Made by a program: the position numbers and the translations under genes
Source: Candidatus Heimdallarchaeota archaeon
Lineage (GTDB): Archaea > Asgardarchaeota > Heimdallarchaeia > JABLTI01
Direction: 5' to 3'
Length of the DNA: 64,000 bases
Assembly: GCA_019894765.1 (NCBI GenBank)
Contig: JAGXNT010000024.1
Location: forward strand, 62,001-126,000
The notes under the pieces: generated by a model
Told to the model about the DNA's origin: nothing
The model's input: only the letters and a program-made list of their open reading frames with translations
Database searches by the model: none
In this document: one piece after another, positions 37,963-46,085 of the stretch
Position numbering within the stretch: position 1 is the stretch's first letter
Layout of the letters: the number at the start of each line of letters is the position of its first letter

Positions 37963-38568
37963 ATGACAGATATAATTAATGATAAACGAAATATCAAGGA
38001 ATTATCGATAACATTACTTGAGATAGCTGATTGCAATCTACTTCTCTCAACAATAGGCTTAGAAAATGAGCAAGTATTGAAACAAATAGGAGATGATGTA
38101 AATCCTATTGGTTGGATTTTTGGACACTGTGCTTCGCATATGGATTTCATTTGTGGTGAATTGTGTCAAGGATATCGAAAACTTTCAGAAGAAGAAGGAG
38201 CATGTTATTCATTTGGAGTTTCAAAAGATGAAATAAACGAGGGGTTACCAACATCTTTCATGGAATTAATGGAAAGCTATCTGATGATACGTAAAGATGC
38301 ATTTGATTATCTAAACAAATTACCAGAGGAGAAATTTAGAGAAGCACCAGAAGCTGATGCTGGGAAAAAATCAAAAGAGTCCCTTATGCAATCAATTCAA
38401 AGAGTAGCATTACATTTTATGGGACATATGGGTCAAATAATACTCATACGTAGAGCTATTGGTAATCCTGGATTTGGATTCGTTGCTGGTATGACAAAAG
38501 AGAACCGAGAGAAAAGAATAGCACAATGGATGAAATGGTGGGAAGATAACAAAGAGAAGTTTTCTTGA
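37963..38568 (+). CDS. DinB family four-helix protein
   Basis: About 201 residues from ATG 37963 (GTGATT upstream; an in-frame ATG at 37945 is less likely). It is a DinB-like four-helix bundle with the metal-binding His pattern: WIFGHCASHMDFICGEL near residue 48 and LHFMGHMGQIILIRRAIG near 155, giving the usual H...H...H triad. The family is metal-dependent, often thiol transferases, with mostly unknown substrates. A second DinB-like gene lies at 41390-41815. It precedes the phosphotriesterase-like gene on the same strand. Confidence 0.82.
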   Translation: MTDIINDKRNIKELSITLLEIADCNLLLSTIGLENEQVLKQIGDDVNPIGWIFGHCASHMDFICGELCQGYRKLSEEEGACYSFGVSKDEINEGLPTSFMELMESYLMIRKDAFDYLNKLPEEKFREAPEADAGKKSKESLMQSIQRVALHFMGHMGQIILIRRAIGNPGFGFVAGMTKENREKRIAQWMKWWEDNKEKFS

Positions 38569-38641
38569 ATCCAAGAGTAGTATGAATAGTTTTTATATTC
38601 TTCACCTATGTTAAATCAGATGTTTTGAGGAATTGATTGCA

Positions 38642-39583
38642 ATGATTAATACTGTTTCAGGACCTATTTCTGAAGATGAATTAGGCGTTACATTAATGCA
38701 TGAACATATTTTAGTGGATTTAATAGGTATTAACATGGTTAAGAAAACCTATACCACTGATGAAGTTGTAGATTTTGTTTTGCCATTTTTGATTGATGTG
38801 AAAAACAAAGGATGTTCAACAATTGTTGAAGCAACTCCTAATGGACTTGGTCGTGATTTAGACGTTTTAAAGGAGTGTGCAAAAAAATCTGGATTGAATA
38901 TAATCACATGCACAGGTGCTTGGGATGGTTTTAGTGTAAGAGGAAAAACTGTGCCAAACGATATCAAAGAAAAAACAATTGATGATATTGCATCTATTTG
39001 GATAAAGGAATTTAGAGAAGGAATAGATGGAACTGACATAAAACCTGGTTTCATTAAAATGGCTCTTGGTGATGAAGGAGAAGTTTTTCCTTTGCAAGAA
39101 AAACTACTTCGAGCAGCTATTAAAACCAGTAAAGAAACTGGTCTTCGGATCCAATGTCATGTATGGAATGAACCAAGTGTAAATCGAACTTTTGAAATAT
39201 TGGAAGAAGAGAAGCTATCTTTTGATAATTTTATCTGGGTTCATGCAGATACAAAGATGAACATTCCATTAATACTTGAAGTAGCAAAGAAAGGAATGTG
39301 GATAGAATTTGATGGTATAGCTGGAGCAGAAAATTTCGAGAAATATCCTCCAGGTATAAAGAAACTGTTAGAAGAGAATCTGATAGATCAACTACTATTC
39401 GGACAAGATTCAGGTTCTTTTAAGATTAAAGAAAACAAAGAGGAAAATAAGGATCAAAATATGAGACCATATGCAACATTCTTTGATACATTTGTTCCGT
39501 ATTGTGTAAAAGAAGGAATAGATCAAGAACTCATTACTAAGGTGATCACAGAGAACTCGAAAAGAGTTCTCACTCTTAAGTAA
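38642..39583 (+). CDS. Phosphotriesterase-like amidohydrolase (PTE/PLL family)
   Basis: About 313 residues, TIM-barrel metal hydrolase. Metal ligands fit the family: HEH at strand 1 (TLMHEHIL), bridging Lys in GFIKMALGD near residue 138, His in IQCHVWNE near 177, His in IWVHAD near 198 and Asp in LLFGQDSG near 257. Relatives hydrolyse lactones (e.g. acyl-homoserine lactones) and organophosphates. ATG 38642 with GAGG nine bases upstream is preferred to TTG 38633. No signal peptide. The native substrate is unknown. Confidence 0.85.
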   Translation: MINTVSGPISEDELGVTLMHEHILVDLIGINMVKKTYTTDEVVDFVLPFLIDVKNKGCSTIVEATPNGLGRDLDVLKECAKKSGLNIITCTGAWDGFSVRGKTVPNDIKEKTIDDIASIWIKEFREGIDGTDIKPGFIKMALGDEGEVFPLQEKLLRAAIKTSKETGLRIQCHVWNEPSVNRTFEILEEEKLSFDNFIWVHADTKMNIPLILEVAKKGMWIEFDGIAGAENFEKYPPGIKKLLEENLIDQLLFGQDSGSFKIKENKEENKDQNMRPYATFFDTFVPYCVKEGIDQELITKVITENSKRVLTLK

Positions 39584-39641
39584 TCCTCCAAAAAAAAATG
39601 CTCAAAAGAAGAAATGATGGGAAGAAAACAAAGAAAAGTTT

Positions 39642-40565
39642 TCAGAGTTTTCTAAACATCAACATTTTGTTCCTTGAAAAATCCCTTTCGAAAACTGTTT
39701 GATTCGAGAATTCCATTTTCTCAACTTTACTAATTGATAGTTTAAATCTTAATATGTTGATTTCACCAGATGAGCTGGGAATTCCCATAAGTGAAGATGA
39801 GAGATTATTGAGGAAATCAAAATTCCAGGTATCAACATGAGAACAAACTGCTACATCTCTTTGTTGCTTTCTATCACTAAGCAAAAGAAAACCAACTAAA
39901 ATTTCATCACTATAGATTGAATAAATCAATTGCTTTTCTTTTTGAATAACTTTTTTTATTGAAGCATAGTATTCGGGATAACTGATCCTCTCAAAATATT
40001 CTAAGCCAGCTTTACCAGATACCGCTTCAATCTCTCCTAAAACAAATTGTCTTAGTATTCCCATTAAGCTACTATCATTATAGTTATGCTTTCTGAGTTC
40101 TAATGAGTTTGTTTCGTTGGTTTGGATTTTATCTGCCATTATTGATAGATAGGTTATTCCTTCTCCAACTCTTCTATAACCATGCTTTTCATAAAGTGAG
40201 ATAGCAGGAGAATTATTGGCCATAACAACTAAAGCTAGAAAGCACTTTTTCAATTCCGAAGCTCTTTCTCCTGAGAAAGTCATTAATGCTTTTCCAATAC
40301 CTTGTTTTCTGAAAGTGGATTCGACAGCAATAGTGTAAATAAATAGTTGATCACCACGATTTGTACTTAAGGAAAGTATACCTGCAATTTCATTATCCTT
40401 AATGTAAAAGTAATTTTCAGCTTTAATTCTGAACCATATAAACATCAAAAACCTAATGAAAAAATTAGTTTGAGAAATTTGAGGATCGTGACTCATATTT
40501 CGAATCATAGATTTCTTGAACTTGGACCATTCATACCATCTAACTTTTCTAATCTCAGATTTCAT
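39642..40565 (-). CDS. GNAT family acetyltransferase
   Basis: 307 residues. Residues 45-145 form a GNAT domain: IAGILSLSTN, IYTIAVESTFRKQGIGKALM (acetyl-CoA loop RKQGIGKA) and LALVVMANNSPAISLYEKHGYRRVG. The C-terminal half (about 160-307) is less conserved, with a possible degenerate second GNAT fold (SIYSDEILVGFLLLSD). The acceptor is unknown. ATG start. It is convergent with the phosphotriesterase-like gene and divergent from the next hypothetical gene. Confidence 0.8.
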   Translation of the reverse strand: MKSEIRKVRWYEWSKFKKSMIRNMSHDPQISQTNFFIRFLMFIWFRIKAENYFYIKDNEIAGILSLSTNRGDQLFIYTIAVESTFRKQGIGKALMTFSGERASELKKCFLALVVMANNSPAISLYEKHGYRRVGEGITYLSIMADKIQTNETNSLELRKHNYNDSSLMGILRQFVLGEIEAVSGKAGLEYFERISYPEYYASIKKVIQKEKQLIYSIYSDEILVGFLLLSDRKQQRDVAVCSHVDTWNFDFLNNLSSSLMGIPSSSGEINILRFKLSISKVEKMEFSNQTVFERDFSRNKMLMFRKL

Positions 40566-40641
40566 TTGTTTAACACTCTATCTCAGAAAGGAGAATCGAG
40601 TTAATAAACATTTAATTTTGATAGTTATTTTTAAAGTCTAG

Positions 40642-41187
40642 ATGGCTTTCCTTAAAATATATAGCATTGCAAATAACTTAATATTTTGTAGTCTGTTTAA
40701 AATCAGATACAAACACAATTGTGGGAGAAAAATAGCTGAACAAAGTATAGAATATGCCACTGAAGAATTAGATAATCATAGAAAAGGAAACTACTTAGTA
40801 ATGGTTCTATTACCAATGATTTATCTAAACATGATAAATCAACCAGTAAAAGAATATGCGAATTTTGTAGGAAACTTGCTAGCATTAACATGGGAGAGAT
40901 TGAAGGAAAAACCACAAGCTGAACTAGGAAAATTAATAGCAATGGATTATGCGGCATCAGGAGCAGACGAAATAAAGTACAAACAAAACGATAATGGATT
41001 CACTATTAAATTAAAAAATTGGCCAAATCCAGGATATATGCAAGCAATGATGACAACAAAAAAAGTTGTAGGAGATTTCCATAATGTTTGGGAACCAATA
41101 GCAAAAATCCTAGGATTAACCTTTGAATTGCAAACAACAGAAATAGAAGACTTGCTCATTTTCAAGAAATGGCAAAAATCTCATTAA
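40642..41187 (+). CDS. Hypothetical protein
   Basis: 181 residues with no recognised family. The N-terminus is hydrophobic/basic (FLKIYSIANNLIFCSLFKIRYKHNCGRK). The rest is mixed helical and strand (KGNYLVMVLLPMIYLNM, YMQAMMTTKKVVGDFHNVWEPIAKILGL). The start at ATG 40642 lacks a clear ribosome site, so the true N-terminus may be shorter. It ends about 50 bases before tRNA-Trp. Confidence 0.55.
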   Translation: MAFLKIYSIANNLIFCSLFKIRYKHNCGRKIAEQSIEYATEELDNHRKGNYLVMVLLPMIYLNMINQPVKEYANFVGNLLALTWERLKEKPQAELGKLIAMDYAASGADEIKYKQNDNGFTIKLKNWPNPGYMQAMMTTKKVVGDFHNVWEPIAKILGLTFELQTTEIEDLLIFKKWQKSH

Positions 41188-41198
41188 AATCGAAAATG

Positions 41199-41205
41199 TT
41201 TTATA
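41199..41205 (+). promoter_or_regulatory. TATA box for tRNA-Trp
   Basis: TTTTATA followed by GG, centred about 36 bases before the first base of the tRNA, the spacing expected of an archaeal TATA element that starts transcription roughly 10 bases ahead of the tRNA. It lies in the short gap after the preceding gene. Confidence 0.5.
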
Positions 41206-41237
41206 GGTTAATCAAGCAGAAAAAAGTACATTACCTC

Positions 41238-41378
41238 GGAGTGGTAGTGCAGCCAGGTAGCACGGCAGGCTCCAGAAAAAGGAAACAAAAATACTGACCG
41301 TTCGGAATGATGTAATTTTGGAGCGGTGCTCTCTTTAGAGAAACTTGCTGGTCGGGAGTTCAAATCTCCTCCACTCCA
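41238..41378 (+). tRNA. tRNA-Trp (CCA) with an intron
   Basis: All arms pair: acceptor GGAGTGG (41238-41244) with CCACTCC (41371-41377) and discriminator A at 41378; D arm GTGC/GCAC with loop AGCCAGGTA; anticodon stem GCAGG (41265-41269) with CTTGC (41344-41348, one G-T pair); T arm GGGAG-TTCAAAT-CTCCT. The anticodon loop is CTCCAGA with anticodon CCA at 41272-41274. Exons are 41238-41275 and 41343-41378, giving a 74-base mature tRNA. The 3' CCA end is not encoded. Trp is the archaeal tRNA that most often carries an intron at this position. Confidence 0.92.
41276..41342 (+). other. tRNA-Trp intron (67 nt) with C/D-guide-like boxes
   Basis: Inserted between tRNA positions 37 and 38. The ends can form a relaxed bulge-helix-bulge: GAG at 41338-41340 pairs with loop bases CTC, leaving a three-base AAA bulge before the exon. 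Inside are CTGA (41294-41297, D'-like), CCG-TT-CGG, then ATGATGT (41307-41313, C'-like). TGGAGC at 41319-41324 is the exact complement of GCTCCA (41269-41274), which contains the anticodon. Haloarchaeal tRNA-Trp introns are known to act as box C/D guides for their own tRNA; canonical terminal C and D boxes are not clear here. Confidence 0.7.
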
Positions 41379-41379
41379 C

Positions 41380-41386
41380 TTTTTTT
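41380..41386 (+). terminator. Oligo-T terminator after tRNA-Trp
   Basis: A run of seven T begins two bases after the discriminator base, followed by another T-rich stretch, the usual archaeal oligo-T termination signal. It runs up to the stop of the convergent DinB-like gene. Confidence 0.55.
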
Positions 41387-41389
41387 ATT

Positions 41390-41815
41390 TTACTTTTTTG
41401 TTCTACTCTTTATCCCACATCTTTCTCTTAATTGTGCGAAATGCCCTATTGCATGGTAGAGGTTTTGCATAAGAGCTTCTTCTATAGTTGATTTTTCTCC
41501 CCATGGAAAAGTAAACTCATCAGCTAGTTGAGAATCATTAAGTGTTTTAATTGCATTTATCATTCTATTAACTGCTCGTTCAAGATCAGCTGTGGGAATA
41601 TTTGTTGGTGTAAATTTCAATGATTCTTTTAGAAACCAATTTCCCGCATCTTCGAAGATTGCTCTTAAGGTATGATAAAATGTCTCTTTTACTGTGAATT
41701 CCTTGGACTCTAATCTAAAATTCCAAGCTTTATTGCTTTCAATTTTCTCAATGGTTTTATAACCAATTTTCTTGAAATAGTGCCATAGTTTGATATAAGT
41801 CGCTACTGAAGACAT
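41390..41815 (-). CDS. DinB-like four-helix protein
   Basis: About 141 residues. Helical, with a DinB-type pattern: EFTVKETFYHTLRAIFEDAGNWFL near residue 40-60 (first His) and EEALMQNLYHAIGHFAQLRERCG near the C-terminus (H...H). It is probably metal-binding with unknown substrate. ATG 41815 is preceded by GTGAG at five bases and is preferred to GTG 41824. It is a distant relative of the protein at 37963-38568. Confidence 0.75.
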   Translation of the reverse strand: MSSVATYIKLWHYFKKIGYKTIEKIESNKAWNFRLESKEFTVKETFYHTLRAIFEDAGNWFLKESLKFTPTNIPTADLERAVNRMINAIKTLNDSQLADEFTFPWGEKSTIEEALMQNLYHAIGHFAQLRERCGIKSRTKK

Positions 41816-41922
41816 TTTTCTCACGTGTGATACTATAGGGAATCATGATATTACTTTTTTTGCCAAAAAACTTAATTTTTGTTAAGGAGAAATAACACCA
41901 TTTCAGCTAGTGGTGTTAGTCA

Positions 41923-43386
41923 ATGGTTAACGATAGCAGCAACAACAGAGTAGAGAATTTTGGTAAAGCACCAAGCAGGATTGCTTCGCTAGATTTTACT
42001 CGTGGTTTGGCTATTTTTCTCATGACTTTCTTCCATGGGTTCAATCATGTTTTTGATCCTAGTTGGTTTACAGGCAATCCAAGTACTGTTTTCGATTACT
42101 ATCATCCATTAGCAGTTGTACCAATTGGTTTCATGGTCTATCTTGGAACATGGAATTCCTTTTTCTTACTGGTCTCTATTGCAGTCAATACTTTAGGTAT
42201 GGTAAAAGGGGCACAAAAAGGTTCTAATTTGGAAAAAATTCTTTTGAGAAGACTGATTACCGGAGCATTTCTATTTATTGCTGATTTTGTGATTGAAGCA
42301 TTATTATATTATGGAATTCTTGGTTATGGCGTTAAGACAGGAGTTTGGAGTGGTTTTTCCAGTTTGTGGCAGCATTTCTTTGGTATAAGGACTCTCCAGA
42401 TAATTGCTTGGTCAATAGTTATTACTTCAATTATTAACTACTTCTTGCTTCGTAAAAATGGTCACCAAAAGTACGTAAGAAATATGGTTATTTTTGGAGC
42501 TCTTGCTTTAGCAGTACTTTCATCAACACACTTTGTTCATAGAGCAGTTGATAACATGGCTTGGGCTCTACCTCCGGGTTATACTGGAGAAGGTTGGCCA
42601 GATATTGGAGTAGCGGTACATAATGCCTCATTTAGAACATGGATATTTGTACTAATAGCTGGGGGATTAGAACCCTTCTTCCCGTATTTGTGTACGGCAT
42701 TTGTTGGAGTAATGATCGGGTTAACGATTTGTAGAACTAAACCTAACAAACGTATGACACCTATTTTCGGTTCCACTGGTTTACTTATGATGATACTTGG
42801 TGTTCTTTTGGTAGCTCTTGGATATCCAATGGTATTTTATACTCGATCAGATCTGTCGATCTTTTTACTTCAATTAGGTGGACAAATTGGACTGCTAATG
42901 CTCTTTTTCCGGAGAGTGGAGTTTAAAGGTCGAGGAACGGTTTTCGCTAATAATTGGTTTTCAAGAGAAATGCGATTATGGTCTATGGCTTCGTTATCTA
43001 TTTATGCATCAGAAGTTTATGATTTCGTTCCAGCATCTTTTATGAATATAATAGCAGGGCAGTATGTTGGGCATAATTTCTTATTAAGAACTTTTAATCA
43101 ACCAAACCAAATTGGTTATGCATTTTTATATGCCTTCTTTTCAATTTCTTGTTATATTGGGTTGATTCGATTATGGTCGAAGTTTAACTTCACCGGTTCT
43201 TTTGAGTGGCTCTTATTAAGAGTGCAAGGTGGTTTTCGAAAACCATCTCTCAATCGTCTTGATACTGATTTAATTCTAAATAAAACCGGCTGGATTATTT
43301 TTGTTGAACAAGCAAGTGATATTAAACATGTTTGGATACATAGAATTCAGCAGAAATTGAAGAAAACAGATGAAGAAATCCTATAA
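41923..43386 (+). CDS. YeiB/DUF1624-like (HGSNAT-type) membrane acyltransferase
   Basis: 487 residues, about 10-11 membrane helices. The first segment RIASLDFTRGLAIFLMTFFHGF is the diagnostic 'R...LD..RG.AI..M...H' motif of the YeiB/DUF1624/heparan-alpha-glucosaminide N-acetyltransferase group, which transfers acyl groups across membranes. A soluble C-terminal tail of about 70 residues follows the last helix. ATG behind GGTGTT. A paralogue with the same start motif, but frameshifted, lies at 57578-58997. Substrate unknown. Confidence 0.78.
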   Translation: MVNDSSNNRVENFGKAPSRIASLDFTRGLAIFLMTFFHGFNHVFDPSWFTGNPSTVFDYYHPLAVVPIGFMVYLGTWNSFFLLVSIAVNTLGMVKGAQKGSNLEKILLRRLITGAFLFIADFVIEALLYYGILGYGVKTGVWSGFSSLWQHFFGIRTLQIIAWSIVITSIINYFLLRKNGHQKYVRNMVIFGALALAVLSSTHFVHRAVDNMAWALPPGYTGEGWPDIGVAVHNASFRTWIFVLIAGGLEPFFPYLCTAFVGVMIGLTICRTKPNKRMTPIFGSTGLLMMILGVLLVALGYPMVFYTRSDLSIFLLQLGGQIGLLMLFFRRVEFKGRGTVFANNWFSREMRLWSMASLSIYASEVYDFVPASFMNIIAGQYVGHNFLLRTFNQPNQIGYAFLYAFFSISCYIGLIRLWSKFNFTGSFEWLLLRVQGGFRKPSLNRLDTDLILNKTGWIIFVEQASDIKHVWIHRIQQKLKKTDEEIL

Positions 43387-43450
43387 TGAATGCAATGATA
43401 CGTGAAGAATAAAACAATCAAAATGCAGATGAGAAATTGGGGCAATCCAA

Positions 43451-43819
43451 TTACCGAATTGTTTTCATGCCTCTTGACCCCAACGAGATAATTGGATTGC
43501 GGTTTTTGTCTAGAATGAAACCTCCGTGTGCATTCCTCTTCATTGATAGTCGAAGAAGAGTAGAGTCCGTATTTATAGCCTTCCTCCTGCGACAGAGTTC
43601 ATCGGAGTTAATGTTTAACTCATTCTTTTCCTGCAGAGACTTTCTCGCAGTACAAATTACCTCTAACATTCGAGTATTTAATTTTTGTCCCGCCACTAAA
43701 AAATGAGTTGTATTTTTGTATAGTGTCGAGACTGAATTTTCAGATCTTTCGAACAGATTTCCATTTTCGAAGTTATAAAATGCTGACATTAAACTATTAA
43801 GCATTTTTTTGTTTTTCAT
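43451..43819 (-). CDS. Hypothetical basic protein
   Basis: 122 residues, Lys/Arg/Asn-rich, no recognised family (MLEVICTARKSLQEKNELNIN ... RKAINTDSTLLRLSMKR). ATG 43819 has no ribosome site but a TATA-like element lies about 30 bases upstream, which fits a leaderless mRNA. An overlapping plus-strand frame (43437-43706) is less convincing because it has neither. It is divergent from the AT-hook gene about 115 bases away; a functional pair is possible. Confidence 0.5.
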   Translation of the reverse strand: MKNKKMLNSLMSAFYNFENGNLFERSENSVSTLYKNTTHFLVAGQKLNTRMLEVICTARKSLQEKNELNINSDELCRRRKAINTDSTLLRLSMKRNAHGGFILDKNRNPIISLGSRGMKTIR

Positions 43820-43846
43820 TTAGTAACTTTTAAAGAAGATAGGAAA

Positions 43847-43855
43847 TTATATAAT
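43847..43855 (-). promoter_or_regulatory. TATA box for the 43819 gene
   Basis: On the minus strand this reads ATTATATAA, centred about 32 bases upstream of ATG 43819. The spacing predicts a transcript with little or no leader, consistent with the absence of a ribosome site. Confidence 0.45.
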
Positions 43856-43935
43856 AAACCAACAAAATTAATCAGTCGAGAAACGAAACTTTAAATATTT
43901 GTCCCGAGTCTTAAATAACTGTAGGTGTAGTAAAG

Positions 43936-44526
43936 ATGTCCGAAGAGAAGAAAAAACGAGGTCGACCGAGAGTATACGATACAAATGCGGCGAGAAAGAA
44001 AGCGTATCGAGAAAGGAAAAAAGCCGAAAGAAAAGAACTAGAAGTAGAAATTGACAAGCTTCAAAAAGACCTTGAGTTTATTCGAAAAGAAATTGAGCAA
44101 AAAGATCTTACTGCTAATCCATTTTTGCATTTAACTTATAAGGATTTAAGAAGTGCTAGTTTGGAGCAACTAAAAGAATATTCTAGTGATTTGATAGCTA
44201 TAATAGGAGGGCAATATTCACTTTTAAGTCCATTACAGGTTATCGTAAAAGACATCATAAATCAATATTCTGTGAAAAAAATAGAGGATTGGAGCGCATT
44301 TAATCCCGACCAAAAAGTCGCTATTGATGTTAGCGGGAAAATACTTGATTTCTATTCCATTGTCCAGAATTTGACTCTATTGAATTTAATAGACTTGGAA
44401 CTGAAGAATAAAGGACAAGACAAGAAAATAGACATTGAACTTGAAGAAATCGAAAAACAAATATTCGATTTAGAAGAAGAATTTGCAGAAAAAAGGAAAG
44501 TCAAGCTTTACGAGAAAACAGATTAG
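43936..44526 (+). CDS. AT-hook / basic coiled-coil DNA-binding protein
   Basis: 196 residues. The N-terminus has an AT-hook core KKRGRPRVY (about residues 6-14), then a basic helix NAARKKAYRERKKAERK running straight into a coiled coil (LEVEIDKLQKDLEFIRKEIEQ), a layout like a bZIP basic-zipper. A central helical domain follows (LREL-type, residues 60-150) and an acidic coiled-coil tail (IDIELEEIEKQIFDLEEEF). Similar GRPRxY..AAR..AYR.RK proteins occur on plasmids and phages (recollection), so an accessory regulator is plausible. ATG with AGGTG seven bases upstream. Confidence 0.7.
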   Translation: MSEEKKKRGRPRVYDTNAARKKAYRERKKAERKELEVEIDKLQKDLEFIRKEIEQKDLTANPFLHLTYKDLRSASLEQLKEYSSDLIAIIGGQYSLLSPLQVIVKDIINQYSVKKIEDWSAFNPDQKVAIDVSGKILDFYSIVQNLTLLNLIDLELKNKGQDKKIDIELEEIEKQIFDLEEEFAEKRKVKLYEKTD

Positions 44527-44596
44527 TTTATGCAATATTCTTCTTTCATTCTCTTTCAGATTCTAAATAGCATAGTATTTTTATGAGTATGTTTTC

Positions 44597-44603
44597 TATA
44601 ATA
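44597..44603 (+). promoter_or_regulatory. TATA box for the SDR gene
   Basis: TATAATA ends 25 bases before ATG 44628. No ribosome site precedes that ATG, so a leaderless transcript starting at or next to 44628 is likely. Confidence 0.4.
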
Positions 44604-44627
44604 AGATTGATATTTTAGTATTAATTA

Positions 44628-45479
44628 ATGGGTTTGATTAAATTGATAATGAAGAATGAAACTGCTATAATCACTGGTTCAACTAGTGGCATTGGTCTAA
44701 ATATTGCGGAGAAATTTCTAGAAGCAGGTTGTAAAGTAACTATAAGCTCTAGTAGCGAAGAGAAGGTGAAGAAAACTCTTGCTGAATTATCGAAAAAGTA
44801 CAAGGATTCCGTCATTGGTTTGGCTTGTGATGTGAACGATCCAAAAGCTTTGAAGAAACTCGTGGATAAAACAATAGAGAAATTTGGTTCAGTTCGTATT
44901 CTTATTGCTAATGCTGGGACAAATAGGACTTATGGTCCATTTAGTAATTTGACAGCAGACATGGTTAGTAAAGATGCTATTACAGTTATCGGAACCAATT
45001 TAATTGGGACTCTCAATTCAATTGCAGCGGTTATGCCACAAATGATTAAACAAAAATACGGTAGAATTATCACATTATCCGGTGCTGGTGCAGAAAGACC
45101 AATGGAAAATATGACCATTTATACAGCTTCCAAAGGTGGAATCGTAGCATTCTCCAAAAGCCTAGCTTTAGAATTGTCTCAGAGAGAAGAAGATATAAAG
45201 ATCAATATTTTTGCTCCTGGAATGATTAAGACTAATCTTGCTTCCAATGCTGATCTTGTCCCTAACTGGGGAGAGGACAGAGATTTTGAAGGCAATTTAG
45301 AACTTGTTCATGAATGCCTTGGGACAGACATTGATGATAGTTGTGATAAAGTAATTCCATATGCATTACCTGATCTCAAAGATAACGGGAAAGTCTTTCG
45401 AGGATTCAAAATTATGAAGATGATTACCGGTGGAATGAAATATCAAAGAATTTTAAAAAGAACAAAAAAAAGTGATTAA
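44628..45479 (+). CDS. Short-chain dehydrogenase/reductase (SDR)
   Basis: 283 residues, Rossmann fold. Cofactor loop TGSTSGIG (residues 14-21), NAG segment ANAGT near 95, catalytic Tyr/Lys in YTASKGG near 165-169 and a Ser in TLSGAGAE at the expected place. The order and length match classical SDRs with an added C-terminal tail of about 40 residues. Substrate not identified. The TATA box favours ATG 44628, although ATG 44649 (MKNETAIITG) would fit the domain better. It overlaps the convergent next gene by four bases. Confidence 0.88.
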   Translation: MGLIKLIMKNETAIITGSTSGIGLNIAEKFLEAGCKVTISSSSEEKVKKTLAELSKKYKDSVIGLACDVNDPKALKKLVDKTIEKFGSVRILIANAGTNRTYGPFSNLTADMVSKDAITVIGTNLIGTLNSIAAVMPQMIKQKYGRIITLSGAGAERPMENMTIYTASKGGIVAFSKSLALELSQREEDIKINIFAPGMIKTNLASNADLVPNWGEDRDFEGNLELVHECLGTDIDDSCDKVIPYALPDLKDNGKVFRGFKIMKMITGGMKYQRILKRTKKSD

Positions 45480-45847
45480 AATTCAATTTGATATTTACTG
45501 AATCTAGCAAGCCAACCTTCTTTGGTTGGTAATTCTTTGTAAAGTGCTTTACTAAGAGAGACAACACTTTCCCCATCGACAAGTACTTCTATGTCTTTTT
45601 TAGTAGAGTAATTCTCCATTAAAGCAAGTAAGAAATCATGGATTGCAGTATCAACCCCAGCAACAAGACACTTGCGAACAAATTCCTTCTCTTCAGGAGA
45701 GAAATGCATTAGACTATCTTGTAGTCTTTGCAATTTCTGGGCTTTGTAAACTCCAGCTAATAATTTATCATAGAAATCAATAGCATTATCTCTAAGATTT
45801 GCAATTAAAAATTGACCGAATTTATCTAAAGTTTCAGCTGAATCCAT
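45476..45847 (-). CDS. Hypothetical protein
   Basis: About 123 residues, helical, unrecognised (TLDKFGQFLIANLRDNAIDFYDKLL ... EEKEFVRKCLVAGVDTAIHDFLLALMENY). It has neither membrane segment nor metal motif. ATG 45847 with GAG five bases upstream is preferred over TTG 45856. It overlaps the SDR gene tail to tail by four bases. Confidence 0.6.
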   Translation of the reverse strand: MDSAETLDKFGQFLIANLRDNAIDFYDKLLAGVYKAQKLQRLQDSLMHFSPEEKEFVRKCLVAGVDTAIHDFLLALMENYSTKKDIEVLVDGESVVSLSKALYKELPTKEGWLARFSKYQIEF

Positions 45848-46085
45848 TGTTCTCAAGAAAAGATATTCTTATTTTGCTTTTAACCTCTATTATAATCCAA
45901 ATAATACACACATTATCTTCATGTATGACTGTAAAAAATCGAATTTCTTAAAAATAAGTATCTCACCAGAGAGATTAGGAGAAAATTAAATAAGTCTCGG
46001 AGTGAAACTCCTAATATTCCACTAATATTTCCAACTATTACATTTATTCTAGCAATATAAGACAAATTGAAACAGGTAATAGAAA

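Noticed and set aside
43437..43706. Plus-strand frame of 89 codons overlapping the 43451-43819 gene
   Set aside because: No ribosome site or TATA box at the right place; the minus-strand frame has a TATA element and fits better.
45999..46011. GGAGT-GAA-ACTCC hairpin before the DegV gene
   Set aside because: Only five base pairs and no T-run or partner site; not distinguishable from chance.
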